Assembly (NCBI RefSeq): GCF_012641515.1
Contig: NZ_JABAHY010000005.1
Location: 1-64,000, forward strand
Length of the DNA: 64,000 bases
Direction of reading: 5' to 3'
Source of the DNA: Nesterenkonia sedimenti
GTDB lineage: Bacteria; Actinomycetota; Actinomycetes; Actinomycetales; Micrococcaceae
Below the pieces are notes generated by a model. The model made no database searches, was not told the DNA's origin, and was given only the letters and a program-made list of their open reading frames with translations. Shown in pieces: positions 8,080 through 16,161 of this stretch. A program made the position numbers and the translations under genes. The stretch's first letter is position 1; each line of letters begins with the position of its first letter.

Positions 8080-8802
8080 ATGGCTGCACATGAAATTCCG
8101 CTGAGCACTATTCAGCAGTACAAGAGCCTTCGTGCAACGGTGACTGAAGCACTTCGTACCGCCATTATTGTTGGGGATTTGGAAGAGGGCGAGCTGTACT
8201 CAGCTCCTGCGCTCGCTGAACCGCTGGGCGTGTCCGCAACCCCGGTGCGTGAAGCCATGATGGACCTTGCTAACGACGGTCTGGTCACTCCGGTGAAGAA
8301 TAAGGGCTTCCGGGTGACGGATATGACAGTTGAGGAGCTCCGCCAAGTCACAGCCGTGCGGCAGCTTCTGGAGGGCCCGGCCACTCGCGCCGTCGTCGGC
8401 AAGATCCCCAAAGACGCCTTCCCTGCACTGCGGGCCAAAGCAGAACAAATGAACGAGGCGGCAGCCGAGGGAGACCTGCGCACTTATCTTGTCAAAGACC
8501 GTGAGTTTCACGCTGACATCCTCGAGTACACAGGGAACAAGCGGCTAGTTGACCTCTGCACCCGGCTCAGGGGGCAGACACGCCTACGCGCCCTTCGTCC
8601 TCTGGCAGAGACTGGCAAGCTTGTCCATTCGGCACAAGAGCACCTGGAACTGCTGGACCGGATATCAGAGGGCGACGCCGACGGCGCTTATGCAGTGATC
8701 ATGCGTCACCTCGGGCACGCCTCCCAGCTGTGGTCTGAGGGAACAGAGGGCAAGAACGCAGAGGCCATTACGCCTCTCCTCTATGAAGATTTGCCGGAGT
8801 GA
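8080..8802 (+). CDS. GntR/FCD-family transcriptional regulator
   Basis: This 240-residue regulator has an N-terminal winged helix (about 10-75, with GVSATPVREAMMDLANDGLV as recognition helix region) and a C-terminal FCD ligand domain (DREFHADILEYTGNKRLVDL and a histidine-rich HLGHASQLW). GGGGAGACGAA precedes the ATG. It lies inside the hydroxyproline operon, so it likely senses hydroxyproline or an intermediate and controls the palindromes at 5928, 6025, 11792 and 11877. That link is inference; the family is clear. Confidence 0.9.
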   Translation: MAAHEIPLSTIQQYKSLRATVTEALRTAIIVGDLEEGELYSAPALAEPLGVSATPVREAMMDLANDGLVTPVKNKGFRVTDMTVEELRQVTAVRQLLEGPATRAVVGKIPKDAFPALRAKAEQMNEAAAEGDLRTYLVKDREFHADILEYTGNKRLVDLCTRLRGQTRLRALRPLAETGKLVHSAQEHLELLDRISEGDADGAYAVIMRHLGHASQLWSEGTEGKNAEAITPLLYEDLPE

Positions 8803-8804
8803 GG

Positions 8805-9980
8805 ATGCAGTCGAGTCCCTCCGATGTTCTGATTATCGGCTCAGGTGCTGTGGGCGCAGCAGTAGCTTTCTTCTGCGCTAAAGCTGGACTTTCGGTACGC
8901 GTAGTCGATAAGGGGAGGCCTGGCGGGGGGACCTCTTCGCGGTGTGAGGGCAATTTGCTGGTCTCGGACAAAGAACACGGTCCTGAACTTGATCTTGCCA
9001 ATTATTCACTAGGTCTCTGGCGCGGTGAGCTTGCGGAGTTCGCACATCTCTGGGAGTTCGAAAACAAGGGCGGAATCATTGTCGCTTCCCAAGAGTCTTC
9101 GATGGCTTCCCTTCAGCGGGCCCTGCAAGTGCAGCGTCAGCATGGCATCGAGGTAGAGGAGATTGACGTTCCGGGGTTGAAGGAGCTTGAACCCAATGTG
9201 ACTGATCAAGCTGTTGGAGCAGCTTTCTACCCTGACGACTGTCAAGTGATGCCGATGCTTCTTACTGCGCATCTGCTGAGAATGGCGCGTGAGGCCGGTG
9301 CAGAGCTTCTTTTCGACACTGAGGTCACAGGAATGGTCCGCACCGGAGATCAGATCCAAGGGGTCCGCACATCTCAAGGAACCTACTACGCCCAAACAGT
9401 TATTAATGCAGCTGGACCGTGGGGAGCAGAGGTAGCGGAGCTGGCGGGAGTCAATGTCCCGGTGGGACCGCGACGAGGTTATGTGCTCGTGACAGAGCCC
9501 CTGCCGCCCATGGTCTTCCGCAAGGTCTATGCCGCCGAGTACATCGACAACGTAGGTTCTTCTGAGGAAGGGCTACAAGCCTCCCCGGTGGTGGAAGGCA
9601 CTCAGGCCGGCAGCATCCTCATCGGATCTTCACGGGAACGGGTCGGTTTCGACCACACCCTGAATCCTGAAGCCCTGCAGATGATCGCCCGGAATGCCAT
9701 TGCGCTCTTCCCCTTCCTGCAAGAGACCAGGATTCTCCGCCACTACTTCGGCTTTCGCCCCTACAGCCCTGATCATGTACCCGTCATCGGCCCGGACCCC
9801 CGGGTGCCGGGCCTGTGGCACGCCTGCGGTCATGAAGGTGCTGGAATTGGTCTCTCAGTAGGGACAGGAAAACTCATCGCCCAGGCACTCACCGGAGAAC
9901 AGACCGACATCGAATTAGGTCCCTTTTCGCCGGCACGTTTCGATACGGCCGCAGTCCCAGAAGGTCAGGAGGTGCCATGA
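8805..9980 (+). CDS. D-hydroxyproline dehydrogenase, FAD oxidoreductase subunit (DAO family)
   Basis: This 391-residue D-amino-acid-oxidase-fold flavoprotein has the dinucleotide motif VLIIGSGAVGAAVAFF at its N-terminus and the C-terminal GHEGAGIGLSVGTGKLIA loop. With the next two genes it matches the three-part HcnABC-like or D-hydroxyproline dehydrogenase complexes, which oxidise cis-4-hydroxy-D-proline to the pyrroline. ATG 8805 has GGAG 5 nt upstream; a GTG at 8799 is an alternative that overlaps the regulator stop. Its own stop overlaps the ferredoxin-like gene as ATGA. Confidence 0.85.
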   Translation: MQSSPSDVLIIGSGAVGAAVAFFCAKAGLSVRVVDKGRPGGGTSSRCEGNLLVSDKEHGPELDLANYSLGLWRGELAEFAHLWEFENKGGIIVASQESSMASLQRALQVQRQHGIEVEEIDVPGLKELEPNVTDQAVGAAFYPDDCQVMPMLLTAHLLRMAREAGAELLFDTEVTGMVRTGDQIQGVRTSQGTYYAQTVINAAGPWGAEVAELAGVNVPVGPRRGYVLVTEPLPPMVFRKVYAAEYIDNVGSSEEGLQASPVVEGTQAGSILIGSSRERVGFDHTLNPEALQMIARNAIALFPFLQETRILRHYFGFRPYSPDHVPVIGPDPRVPGLWHACGHEGAGIGLSVGTGKLIAQALTGEQTDIELGPFSPARFDTAAVPEGQEVP

Positions 9981-10252
9981 CTGCCGGAGAATTCCGAACA
10001 GTCACAGTGACAGTTGATGGCCGCCGGGTCACCACAGAAGCCGGCCGCACCGTAGCTGCGACTCTGATGCTGGCCGAGGACCGCCTCCACTGGAGAGAAA
10101 CCCGGTTCGCAGGAAAGGGTCGGGGTCTGTTCTGTGGAATTGGTGTGTGCTTTGACTGTCTCGTCACAGTCGACGGACAGCCCTCTTTGCGCGCCTGCCT
10201 GGTGCAGGTGGCTGAGGGAATGAGTATTGAGACGGAGCCTATGGATGGCTGA
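9977..10252 (+). CDS. D-hydroxyproline dehydrogenase, small [2Fe-2S] subunit
   Basis: This 91-residue protein of the HcnA/SoxA-like small subunit type has a ferredoxin fold. The cluster ligands are visible as FCGIGVCFDCLVTV and RACLV. It passes electrons between the flavin subunits of the dehydrogenase. Its ATG overlaps the previous stop (ATGA) and its last 8 bases overlap the next gene, so the three subunits are tightly coupled. Confidence 0.87.
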   Translation: MTAGEFRTVTVTVDGRRVTTEAGRTVAATLMLAEDRLHWRETRFAGKGRGLFCGIGVCFDCLVTVDGQPSLRACLVQVAEGMSIETEPMDG

Positions 10253-11696
10253 TACCGAGAACACGTATGAGGTAGCCGTCATTGGCGCGGGCCCGGCTGG
10301 CCTTGCCGCTGCGAGTGAGGCAGCTGCAGGGGGAGCTCACACAGTGCTCATTGATGCCGCAGGGCAATTCGGGGGCCAGTACTGGCGCCATGCCGATGAG
10401 CAGAGCAGCTCAGAGGATCCCGCTGTCTGGCACCACGGCTGGAAAACGTATACCGGCCTAGCCAGCGCGGTCGACGACGCGATCTCGGCGGGGAAATTGC
10501 AGTACCTCCCTGCCTCTCACGTTATTGCCGCCGAGGCCGGTTCTCCTTTCAGCCTGAGCATTGCTCCTGTGCCGGAATCTCAGCCAGAGCACCAGGGCCT
10601 CACACAGATCAGGGCTCATACCGTGGTGCTCTGCCCAGGGGCTTATGACCGCCAACTGCCCGTGCCAGGATGGACCCTGCCGGGGGTAATGGCTGCCGGG
10701 GGGATCCAGGCCTTCATCAAGACCCAGGGCATCAGCCCGGGACAACGTGTGGTTCTCGGAGGCACGGGACCGTTTCTCCTCTCGGCTGCCGCTTCGGTTC
10801 TTCAAGCTGGAGCAGAAGTTGCAGCGATTTGTGAAAGCTCAGACCTTACCGGATGGGTCCCTCGTGGTGTGAGCGCTGCTCTAGTGCCTTCAAAGGGCAA
10901 AGAGGGCGCCGAATATATTGCACTTCTGGCGCGCCACCGGGTGCCGTATTTCCGCAGGAGAGCCGTCGTCGCCATCCACGGAGACCAGAGAGCCACCGCG
11001 GTCTCCACCGCTCGGCTGAACCGGGATGGCAAGGCATTGCCGGGCACGGAGCGAATAATTGAGGATGTCGATTTAGTAGGCCTCGGTTGGGGTTTTGTGC
11101 CGCAGTCTGAACTTGTTGTTCAGCTGGGTGCGCAGATGTTCCGGGATGCCGATGGCTCTCTGGTAGCAGAGGTCGACAAGGATCAGCAGAGTAGTGTGCC
11201 AGGACTTTATCTTGCCGGTGAAATTACTGGGGTCGCGGGCGCAACTGCTGCGGTAGCAGAAGGGCGGATTGCTGGCCGGCAGGTGGCGGGACTCAGGGGT
11301 GGAGGCCGCCCGCCGCGTTCTTCAGCTGATATTAAAGATCGTGTACTGCGCCGAAACCACCGGCTTTTTGCCCAGGCGATGCACCGGGCCCACCCTTTGC
11401 CCCAGCAGTGGCCTGAATGGCTCACTGATGAGACGGTAATTTGCCGTTGTGAAGAAGTTCCCTGGCAAAAGACCAAGGAGGCTATAGACAGTCTCTCGGC
11501 TGAGGAACCGCGGGGGCTGAAAGGTGCTACCCGAATAGGAATGGGCTGGTGCCAGGGGCGGATGTGCGGACAAGCGGCAGATTGCCTGGCGTCATCAGAT
11601 TCGGCCGATGTGGCCCAAGCCGTGGCACGCCGTGGGCCAGCAATACCGGTGAGCCTGCGAGCTCTAGCAGGCGAATCGGGGCGCGAAAGCAGCTGA
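10245..11696 (+). CDS. D-hydroxyproline dehydrogenase, NAD(P)/FAD subunit with BFD-like Fe-S domain
   Basis: This 483-residue HcnB-like flavoprotein has EVAVIGAGPAGLAAASEAA at the N-terminus, a second nucleotide motif near GQRVVLGGTGPFLLSAAA, and a C-terminal BFD-like [2Fe-2S] domain with ICRCEEV and GWCQGRMCGQAA supplying four cysteines. The start at ATG 10245 is supported by GGAG (10235-10238) 6 nt upstream; the earlier in-frame ATG at 10227 lies deeper in the previous gene. It completes the dehydrogenase and ends the first operon. Confidence 0.87.
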   Translation: MADTENTYEVAVIGAGPAGLAAASEAAAGGAHTVLIDAAGQFGGQYWRHADEQSSSEDPAVWHHGWKTYTGLASAVDDAISAGKLQYLPASHVIAAEAGSPFSLSIAPVPESQPEHQGLTQIRAHTVVLCPGAYDRQLPVPGWTLPGVMAAGGIQAFIKTQGISPGQRVVLGGTGPFLLSAAASVLQAGAEVAAICESSDLTGWVPRGVSAALVPSKGKEGAEYIALLARHRVPYFRRRAVVAIHGDQRATAVSTARLNRDGKALPGTERIIEDVDLVGLGWGFVPQSELVVQLGAQMFRDADGSLVAEVDKDQQSSVPGLYLAGEITGVAGATAAVAEGRIAGRQVAGLRGGGRPPRSSADIKDRVLRRNHRLFAQAMHRAHPLPQQWPEWLTDETVICRCEEVPWQKTKEAIDSLSAEEPRGLKGATRIGMGWCQGRMCGQAADCLASSDSADVAQAVARRGPAIPVSLRALAGESGRESS

Positions 11697-11770
11697 TCTT
11701 CGTTCTGTCCTGGGCCAGATAACCCGTCTGTAAGAACTTTGTGAACATCGTGTAAAGGGAGGCATAGAGC

Positions 11771-11799
11771 TTGAACACCTTCTATGTAACCTGTAATAT
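11771..11799 (+). promoter_or_regulatory. Sigma-70-type promoter of the tctCBA-epimerase operon
   Basis: TTGAAC (11771-11776) and TAATAT (11794-11799) are separated by exactly 17 bases, close to the vegetative consensus. The -10 is inside operator site 3. It is 180 bases upstream of the solute-binding protein gene. Confidence 0.65.
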
Positions 11800-11805
11800 T
11801 TCACG
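11792..11805. promoter_or_regulatory. Putative GntR operator, site 3
   Basis: TGTAATATTTCACG resembles site 1 (TGTAACATTTCACA) and overlaps the -10 hexamer of the transporter promoter, as expected for a repressor site. Confidence 0.5.
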
Positions 11806-11874
11806 TGACGCACCTTACATGTAGTTAAGAGGGTGATCGCATGACTGGTTGGAGACCTGCCATGATGAGCGAAA

Positions 11875-11892
11875 CATGTAAAACTTTACATG
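11875..11892. promoter_or_regulatory. Putative GntR operator, site 4 (perfect palindrome)
   Basis: CATGTAAAACTTTACATG is a perfect inverted repeat with 8-base arms around AC. It shares TGTAAAA-N-TTTACA with site 2 and lies 86 bases before the transporter start. TTACATGTAG at 11815-11824 is a further half-site pair nearby. Confidence 0.65.
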
Positions 11893-11978
11893 TCATAGTT
11901 CATAAGAGGTGCCGTCAAGAGATGCCGACTAGCTGTAATGCGTGCCCTACTCGCGCCGAACGAGGATAGGAAGTTCAT

Positions 11979-12962
11979 ATGAACAAGACAAAAGGCATCG
12001 CCAGCCTGGGAGCTGTTGCTCTCTTGCTTGCCGCTTGTGGAGAGGACGACGGGGAATACCCATCTTCCGATTTGGAATACATCGTTCCCTATGACCCAGG
12101 TGGGGGTGCGGACCCCGTGGGCCGGGAGTTCTCGACTCGTCTGGCAGATGAACTCGGTGTCGGCGCTACCGTGGAGAATCTGCCGGGTGGTGACGAGACC
12201 GTCGCGCTAACAGACCTGTTTGGCGGCGAACCAGACGGGTACCGGATGAGCCTGGCCAGCCACACCGGGCTGATTACCCAGCCACTGCTCAACGAGGACC
12301 TTGCGTACCAAAGTGTGGATGACTATTCGCCCATCGTGCGCATGCTGGAAGTGCCCGACGCTCTGTTCGTCCCTGAGGACTCCCCTTATGAGACGCTTGA
12401 TGATTTCATCGAGGCCGCACGGGAGAACCCTGGAGAGATTACCGTTTCTGCAGGCGGCCAGCTCAACGAGGCAATGCTGATGCTCCTTGAGCTTGAGGAG
12501 CAGGCAGATATTGATCTGAACCTGGTGGCCATGTCTGGTGGTGGGGAAGCCGGTACCGCCGTGCTCTCTGGAGAGGTTGACGCTGCTGGTGTGACAGCCG
12601 CTGGTCAGATGGGCAATGTGGAGGACGGGGCGCTGCGCCCGCTGGCCCATGTGGGTACCCCAGAGTTTAATGACAGCCTGCCCGGTGCGGTCTCCTTTGA
12701 AGAGGCGGGATATGACATTCCCTTCCAGACCGCATACATGGTCGTGGCGCCTCCAGGCATAGATGATGATGTCCTGGAGACTCTTGAGGCCGCGGCCCTT
12801 GAAGTGGCAGAAAGCGATGAATGGGCTGAATGGGCTGAAGAGAATGGCTACCTTCCTTCTCCTATCGCCGGTGATGACCTCGCAGAGTGGCTGCGGGGCG
12901 AAGAAGAGCTGTACCAGGAAGCTGTGGAGTCCGCTCAGGACAGTGACATCGAAGAAGGCTGA
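11979..12962 (+). CDS. Tripartite tricarboxylate transporter substrate-binding lipoprotein (TctC-like)
   Basis: This 327-residue extracytoplasmic solute-binding protein has a lipoprotein signal peptide ending in LLLAACG, so cysteine 20 is the lipid anchor. YIVPYDPGGGADPVGREF is the conserved TctC N-terminal lobe motif. It should capture the substrate and deliver it to the TctAB membrane proteins encoded next. In this cluster the substrate is probably hydroxyproline or a related compound, which is inference. Stop to tctB start is 40 bases. Confidence 0.88.
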   Translation: MNKTKGIASLGAVALLLAACGEDDGEYPSSDLEYIVPYDPGGGADPVGREFSTRLADELGVGATVENLPGGDETVALTDLFGGEPDGYRMSLASHTGLITQPLLNEDLAYQSVDDYSPIVRMLEVPDALFVPEDSPYETLDDFIEAARENPGEITVSAGGQLNEAMLMLLELEEQADIDLNLVAMSGGGEAGTAVLSGEVDAAGVTAAGQMGNVEDGALRPLAHVGTPEFNDSLPGAVSFEEAGYDIPFQTAYMVVAPPGIDDDVLETLEAAALEVAESDEWAEWAEENGYLPSPIAGDDLAEWLRGEEELYQEAVESAQDSDIEEG

Positions 12963-13002
12963 TCCTCCGGCCTAGCATTCACCACGGACTCAGAAAGACG
13001 AC

Positions 13003-13536
13003 ATGACACTAGAACCAAGAACTGAGCACGAAGCCGAGCCAGGTGGCGAGAATCTGGAGACGCCTCCGGAGGAGCACGTCGAAGGGCGCAGATCAGGTTC
13101 TGTGGTATTTGCAACGTTGAGTTTGGTTCTTGCTGTCGGGTACGTGTGGATGGCTTTCGATATGCCAAACGGCACATCCGGTGACCCGGGGCCAGGAACC
13201 TGGCCCCGGGTCACCGGGATTGCCTGGGTGGGGATTTCAGTGCTGGCGCTCATCGAGTCGCTCAAGGTGGTGAGAACGGCTCCTGCTGACCTCTTCCCGA
13301 CAGGTAAGAGCCTGAAGCTTGTAGCTTTCTTCTCAGCCGCAACGGTTGCTTATGTAATCCTCCTTCCGATTCTCGGGGCCTACATAGTGAGCTCGGTCTA
13401 CATGTTCTATGTCATCGGGCTGCTCCGCTCTAAATGGGATATACGCGGGGGTATCTATGCAGTTGTTTTCGGAGTGGGTGCGAGTTTGATCTTCATCGAG
13501 CTGCTCCAAGTCCGCCTCGTCGCCTTCCCTTGGTAA
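13003..13536 (+). CDS. Tripartite tricarboxylate transporter TctB-like small membrane subunit
   Basis: This 177-residue protein has a polar acidic N-terminus (1-40) and about four hydrophobic segments, beginning with VVFATLSLVLAVGYVWMAF and ending with VVFGVGASLIFIELL. The size, GDPGPGTWPRV loop and position between TctC and TctA identify it. It is the poorly conserved small transmembrane subunit. Confidence 0.85.
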   Translation: MTLEPRTEHEAEPGGENLETPPEEHVEGRRSGSVVFATLSLVLAVGYVWMAFDMPNGTSGDPGPGTWPRVTGIAWVGISVLALIESLKVVRTAPADLFPTGKSLKLVAFFSAATVAYVILLPILGAYIVSSVYMFYVIGLLRSKWDIRGGIYAVVFGVGASLIFIELLQVRLVAFPW

Positions 13537-13557
13537 TTACGGATTGAGGAGATAGCA

Positions 13558-15075
13558 ATGTCTGCCACTGAGGGTTTTCTGCATGGGCTCCAGCTCGCTT
13601 TCACCCCCGAGCTGCTGCTGACCGCTTTGATTGCAGCTTTCGTCGGTACGCTCATCGGGGTCCTGCCCGGCTTGGGGGCAGTTGCTGGTGCAGCGATTGC
13701 GCTTCCCCTGACCTTTATGTTCGATCCAGTGGTCGGCCTGGTTCTGATTGCCGGTATATACGTAGGTGCCCAGTACGGCGGCTCCACCGGTTCGATCCTT
13801 CTGAATATCCCGGGCGACTCCACTGCTGTTGTCGCGACCTTTGACGGCTACCCCATGGCGCAAAAAGGGCGCGCGGGCCCGGCCCTTGCCATTACTGCCA
13901 TTGGTGCATTCATCGCGAGCACCATCGGCCTGGTATTCATTGTCTACTCATCCGGATTTGTCGCCAGTTTCGCGATCACTTTCAACGCTGTTGATTACTT
14001 TGCACTGACCGCTGGCGGACTGCTGATTCTGGCGAGAATTTCGGGGGGAACTCTCGCCCAAGGTCTACTTCCTATGATCCTCGGCGTCGTCATCGCCACG
14101 GTAGGGATGGAGTCCACCTCAAGCTATCCCCGTTATACCTTTGGAAACTTGGATCTCACCCTCGGGATCCATATCGCTGTGCTCGCGGTTGGCATTTATG
14201 GCGTCTCAGAGATTTTGTACCTGATTGAGGACAAGCGCCAGCGGGCCTCCTATAAGAAGATCAGAATTAAAGATCTTGTCCCGTCACGCTCAGAGATCCG
14301 CCAGTCCTGGGGCCCCTGGGGCCGAGGTTCCATCCTCGGGTTTATTCTGGGAACTTTGCCCATGCCCTCCGCTACGATTTCGACTTTCGTCTCCTACCGC
14401 ATGGAGAAGGGAATAGCGCGCAATAAGTCCCAGTTCGGCAAAGGCGCGGTTCAAGGCCTCGCAGGACCAGAAGCAGCCAATAATTCTGCTGCCATCGGTT
14501 CAATCGTCCCGGTCCTCGTACTTGGTTTGCCGTTTTCCGCAGTTCTGGCGTTGATGATCTCCGCCATGATCGTTCACGGCATCCAGCCAGGGCCCCTCAT
14601 GATGGAACAGCAGCCAGACTTGTTCTGGTCAGTCATCGGAGCGCTGGCCATCGCGAATGTCATGCTGTTGGTCCTCAATATTCCGATGATCGGGATCTGG
14701 GTGCGAATCCTGCAGATTCCCCGCTATATCCTCATTCCCGTCATTGTCCTGGTGGCCAGCATGGGTGTCTTTAGCGTCAGCAACAATATGGTCAACCTCT
14801 ATCTCATGCTGGCTCTTGGCGCAGTGGGCTACTTCTTGAGGAAGTACAACTACAGCCTGGCCTCGATGCTTGTGGGGTTCGTCCTGGGGCCTCTTATCGA
14901 AGATAACTTTGTACGGGGTATGCGAGTTTCTCAGGGAGATCCTGCATACTTCCTTTCCAGCACCTTCGCAGTGGTTATCTGGTCGGTGGTGGTCCTGATC
15001 GTGATCGGGGCTGCTGTGAGAACTCTGCTCAAACGCCGGGCCCAGCGCCGGCTCCTGGACAGCACGGCTAAGTAA
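13558..15075 (+). CDS. Tripartite tricarboxylate transporter TctA large membrane subunit
   Basis: This 505-residue polytopic permease has the TctA signature segments GTLIGVLPGLGAVAGAAIAL near the N-terminus and QYGGSTGSILLNIPGDSTAV, with a mid-protein GPEAANNSAAIGSIVPVLVLG repeat. About ten to twelve hydrophobic helices are visible. GAGGAGATAGCA precedes the ATG. It forms the transport channel with TctB and uses an ion gradient in known family members. Confidence 0.92.
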   Translation: MSATEGFLHGLQLAFTPELLLTALIAAFVGTLIGVLPGLGAVAGAAIALPLTFMFDPVVGLVLIAGIYVGAQYGGSTGSILLNIPGDSTAVVATFDGYPMAQKGRAGPALAITAIGAFIASTIGLVFIVYSSGFVASFAITFNAVDYFALTAGGLLILARISGGTLAQGLLPMILGVVIATVGMESTSSYPRYTFGNLDLTLGIHIAVLAVGIYGVSEILYLIEDKRQRASYKKIRIKDLVPSRSEIRQSWGPWGRGSILGFILGTLPMPSATISTFVSYRMEKGIARNKSQFGKGAVQGLAGPEAANNSAAIGSIVPVLVLGLPFSAVLALMISAMIVHGIQPGPLMMEQQPDLFWSVIGALAIANVMLLVLNIPMIGIWVRILQIPRYILIPVIVLVASMGVFSVSNNMVNLYLMLALGAVGYFLRKYNYSLASMLVGFVLGPLIEDNFVRGMRVSQGDPAYFLSSTFAVVIWSVVVLIVIGAAVRTLLKRRAQRRLLDSTAK

Positions 15076-15141
15076 GTGTGGTCTTGAAGTGGAATTATCG
15101 GGAACCTGGCCGGGCGCTCACTCATATGATCGGAGAAAAGC

Positions 15142-16161
15142 ATGAAAGATATCCGCACCGTCGACTACCACACCGAGGGTGAGCCTTTCCGGATCGTGGA
15201 GCAGCCGCCGGTGGAGTTTCCCGGTGAGACAGTGGCCGAGCGTCGCGTTCGGGCGGTCAATGACCCTGCTGCCCAAGAGCTGCGTCAGTTCCTCTGCTAT
15301 GAGCCGCGGGGCCATGCGGATATGTACGGCGGGTTTATCGTTCCCCCGAATGACGAGGGCGCCCACCTGGGGGTCCTGTTCTGGCATAAGGACGGTTTCT
15401 CCACCGCCTGTGGCCACGGCACGATGGCCCTGGGGGTGTGGGCTGTTCAGTCGGGGTTAGTCACACCGGACCCCTCTGGCACCACTGAGGTGAGCATTGA
15501 TGTGCCCTCTGGCCGAGTGATCGCTAGGGTCAGCACCTCCCAGGAGGGCAAGCCTGTGGCGGTGGACTTTGTCAATGTGCCCAGCTATGTGCTCCACCGC
15601 CAAGTGCCGGTAGAAACTTCACATGGAGAGGTCACCGCAGATGTGGTCTACGGAGGGGCAATATACGCCCATGTGCCAGCATCCTCGGTAGGCCTCAGTG
15701 TTATCCCGGAGAACTACACTGCTCTGATCGCAGCGGGACGCGAGATCAAGTGGAAGCTCAACGGAACCTCCTGGGCTGAGCACCCCTCTGATGAACGGCT
15801 CAGCGGTATCTACGGCACTATTCTTTTCGATGACCTCGGAACGGAGGAGAGCACAGGAGCTCCGCACCAGCGAAACATCACCGTATTTGCAGACGGGGAG
15901 GTTGACCGCTCGCCTTGCGGATCGGGAACCTGTTCCCGGGTAGCCGCTCTGGCTGCCGATGGCACTTTGGAGCAGAACCAGACCCTCGTGCATGACTCCA
16001 TCGTCAACACGCGTTTCCACGCCCGGTGGGCCGAGCGGGTCACCGCCGATGGGCATGATGCGGTGGTTCCCCATGTCACTGGGATGGCTTTCCGGACAGG
16101 GCACCATACTTTCGAAGCAGACCCCGCAGACCCCTTAAAGCAAGGCTTTGTCCTCCGCTGA
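15142..16161 (+). CDS. Proline racemase family epimerase, copy 2
   Basis: This is a 339-residue second proline-racemase-fold enzyme. STACGHGTMALGV and DRSPCGSGTCSRVAALA provide both catalytic cysteines, so it should epimerise or racemise rather than dehydrate. It is only moderately like copy 1 (different N-terminal and central sequence), so it may prefer another isomer, such as proline or cis-4-hydroxyproline. It shares the transporter operon. Its last 27 bases overlap the 3' end of the convergent helicase gene. Confidence 0.85.
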   Translation: MKDIRTVDYHTEGEPFRIVEQPPVEFPGETVAERRVRAVNDPAAQELRQFLCYEPRGHADMYGGFIVPPNDEGAHLGVLFWHKDGFSTACGHGTMALGVWAVQSGLVTPDPSGTTEVSIDVPSGRVIARVSTSQEGKPVAVDFVNVPSYVLHRQVPVETSHGEVTADVVYGGAIYAHVPASSVGLSVIPENYTALIAAGREIKWKLNGTSWAEHPSDERLSGIYGTILFDDLGTEESTGAPHQRNITVFADGEVDRSPCGSGTCSRVAALAADGTLEQNQTLVHDSIVNTRFHARWAERVTADGHDAVVPHVTGMAFRTGHHTFEADPADPLKQGFVLR

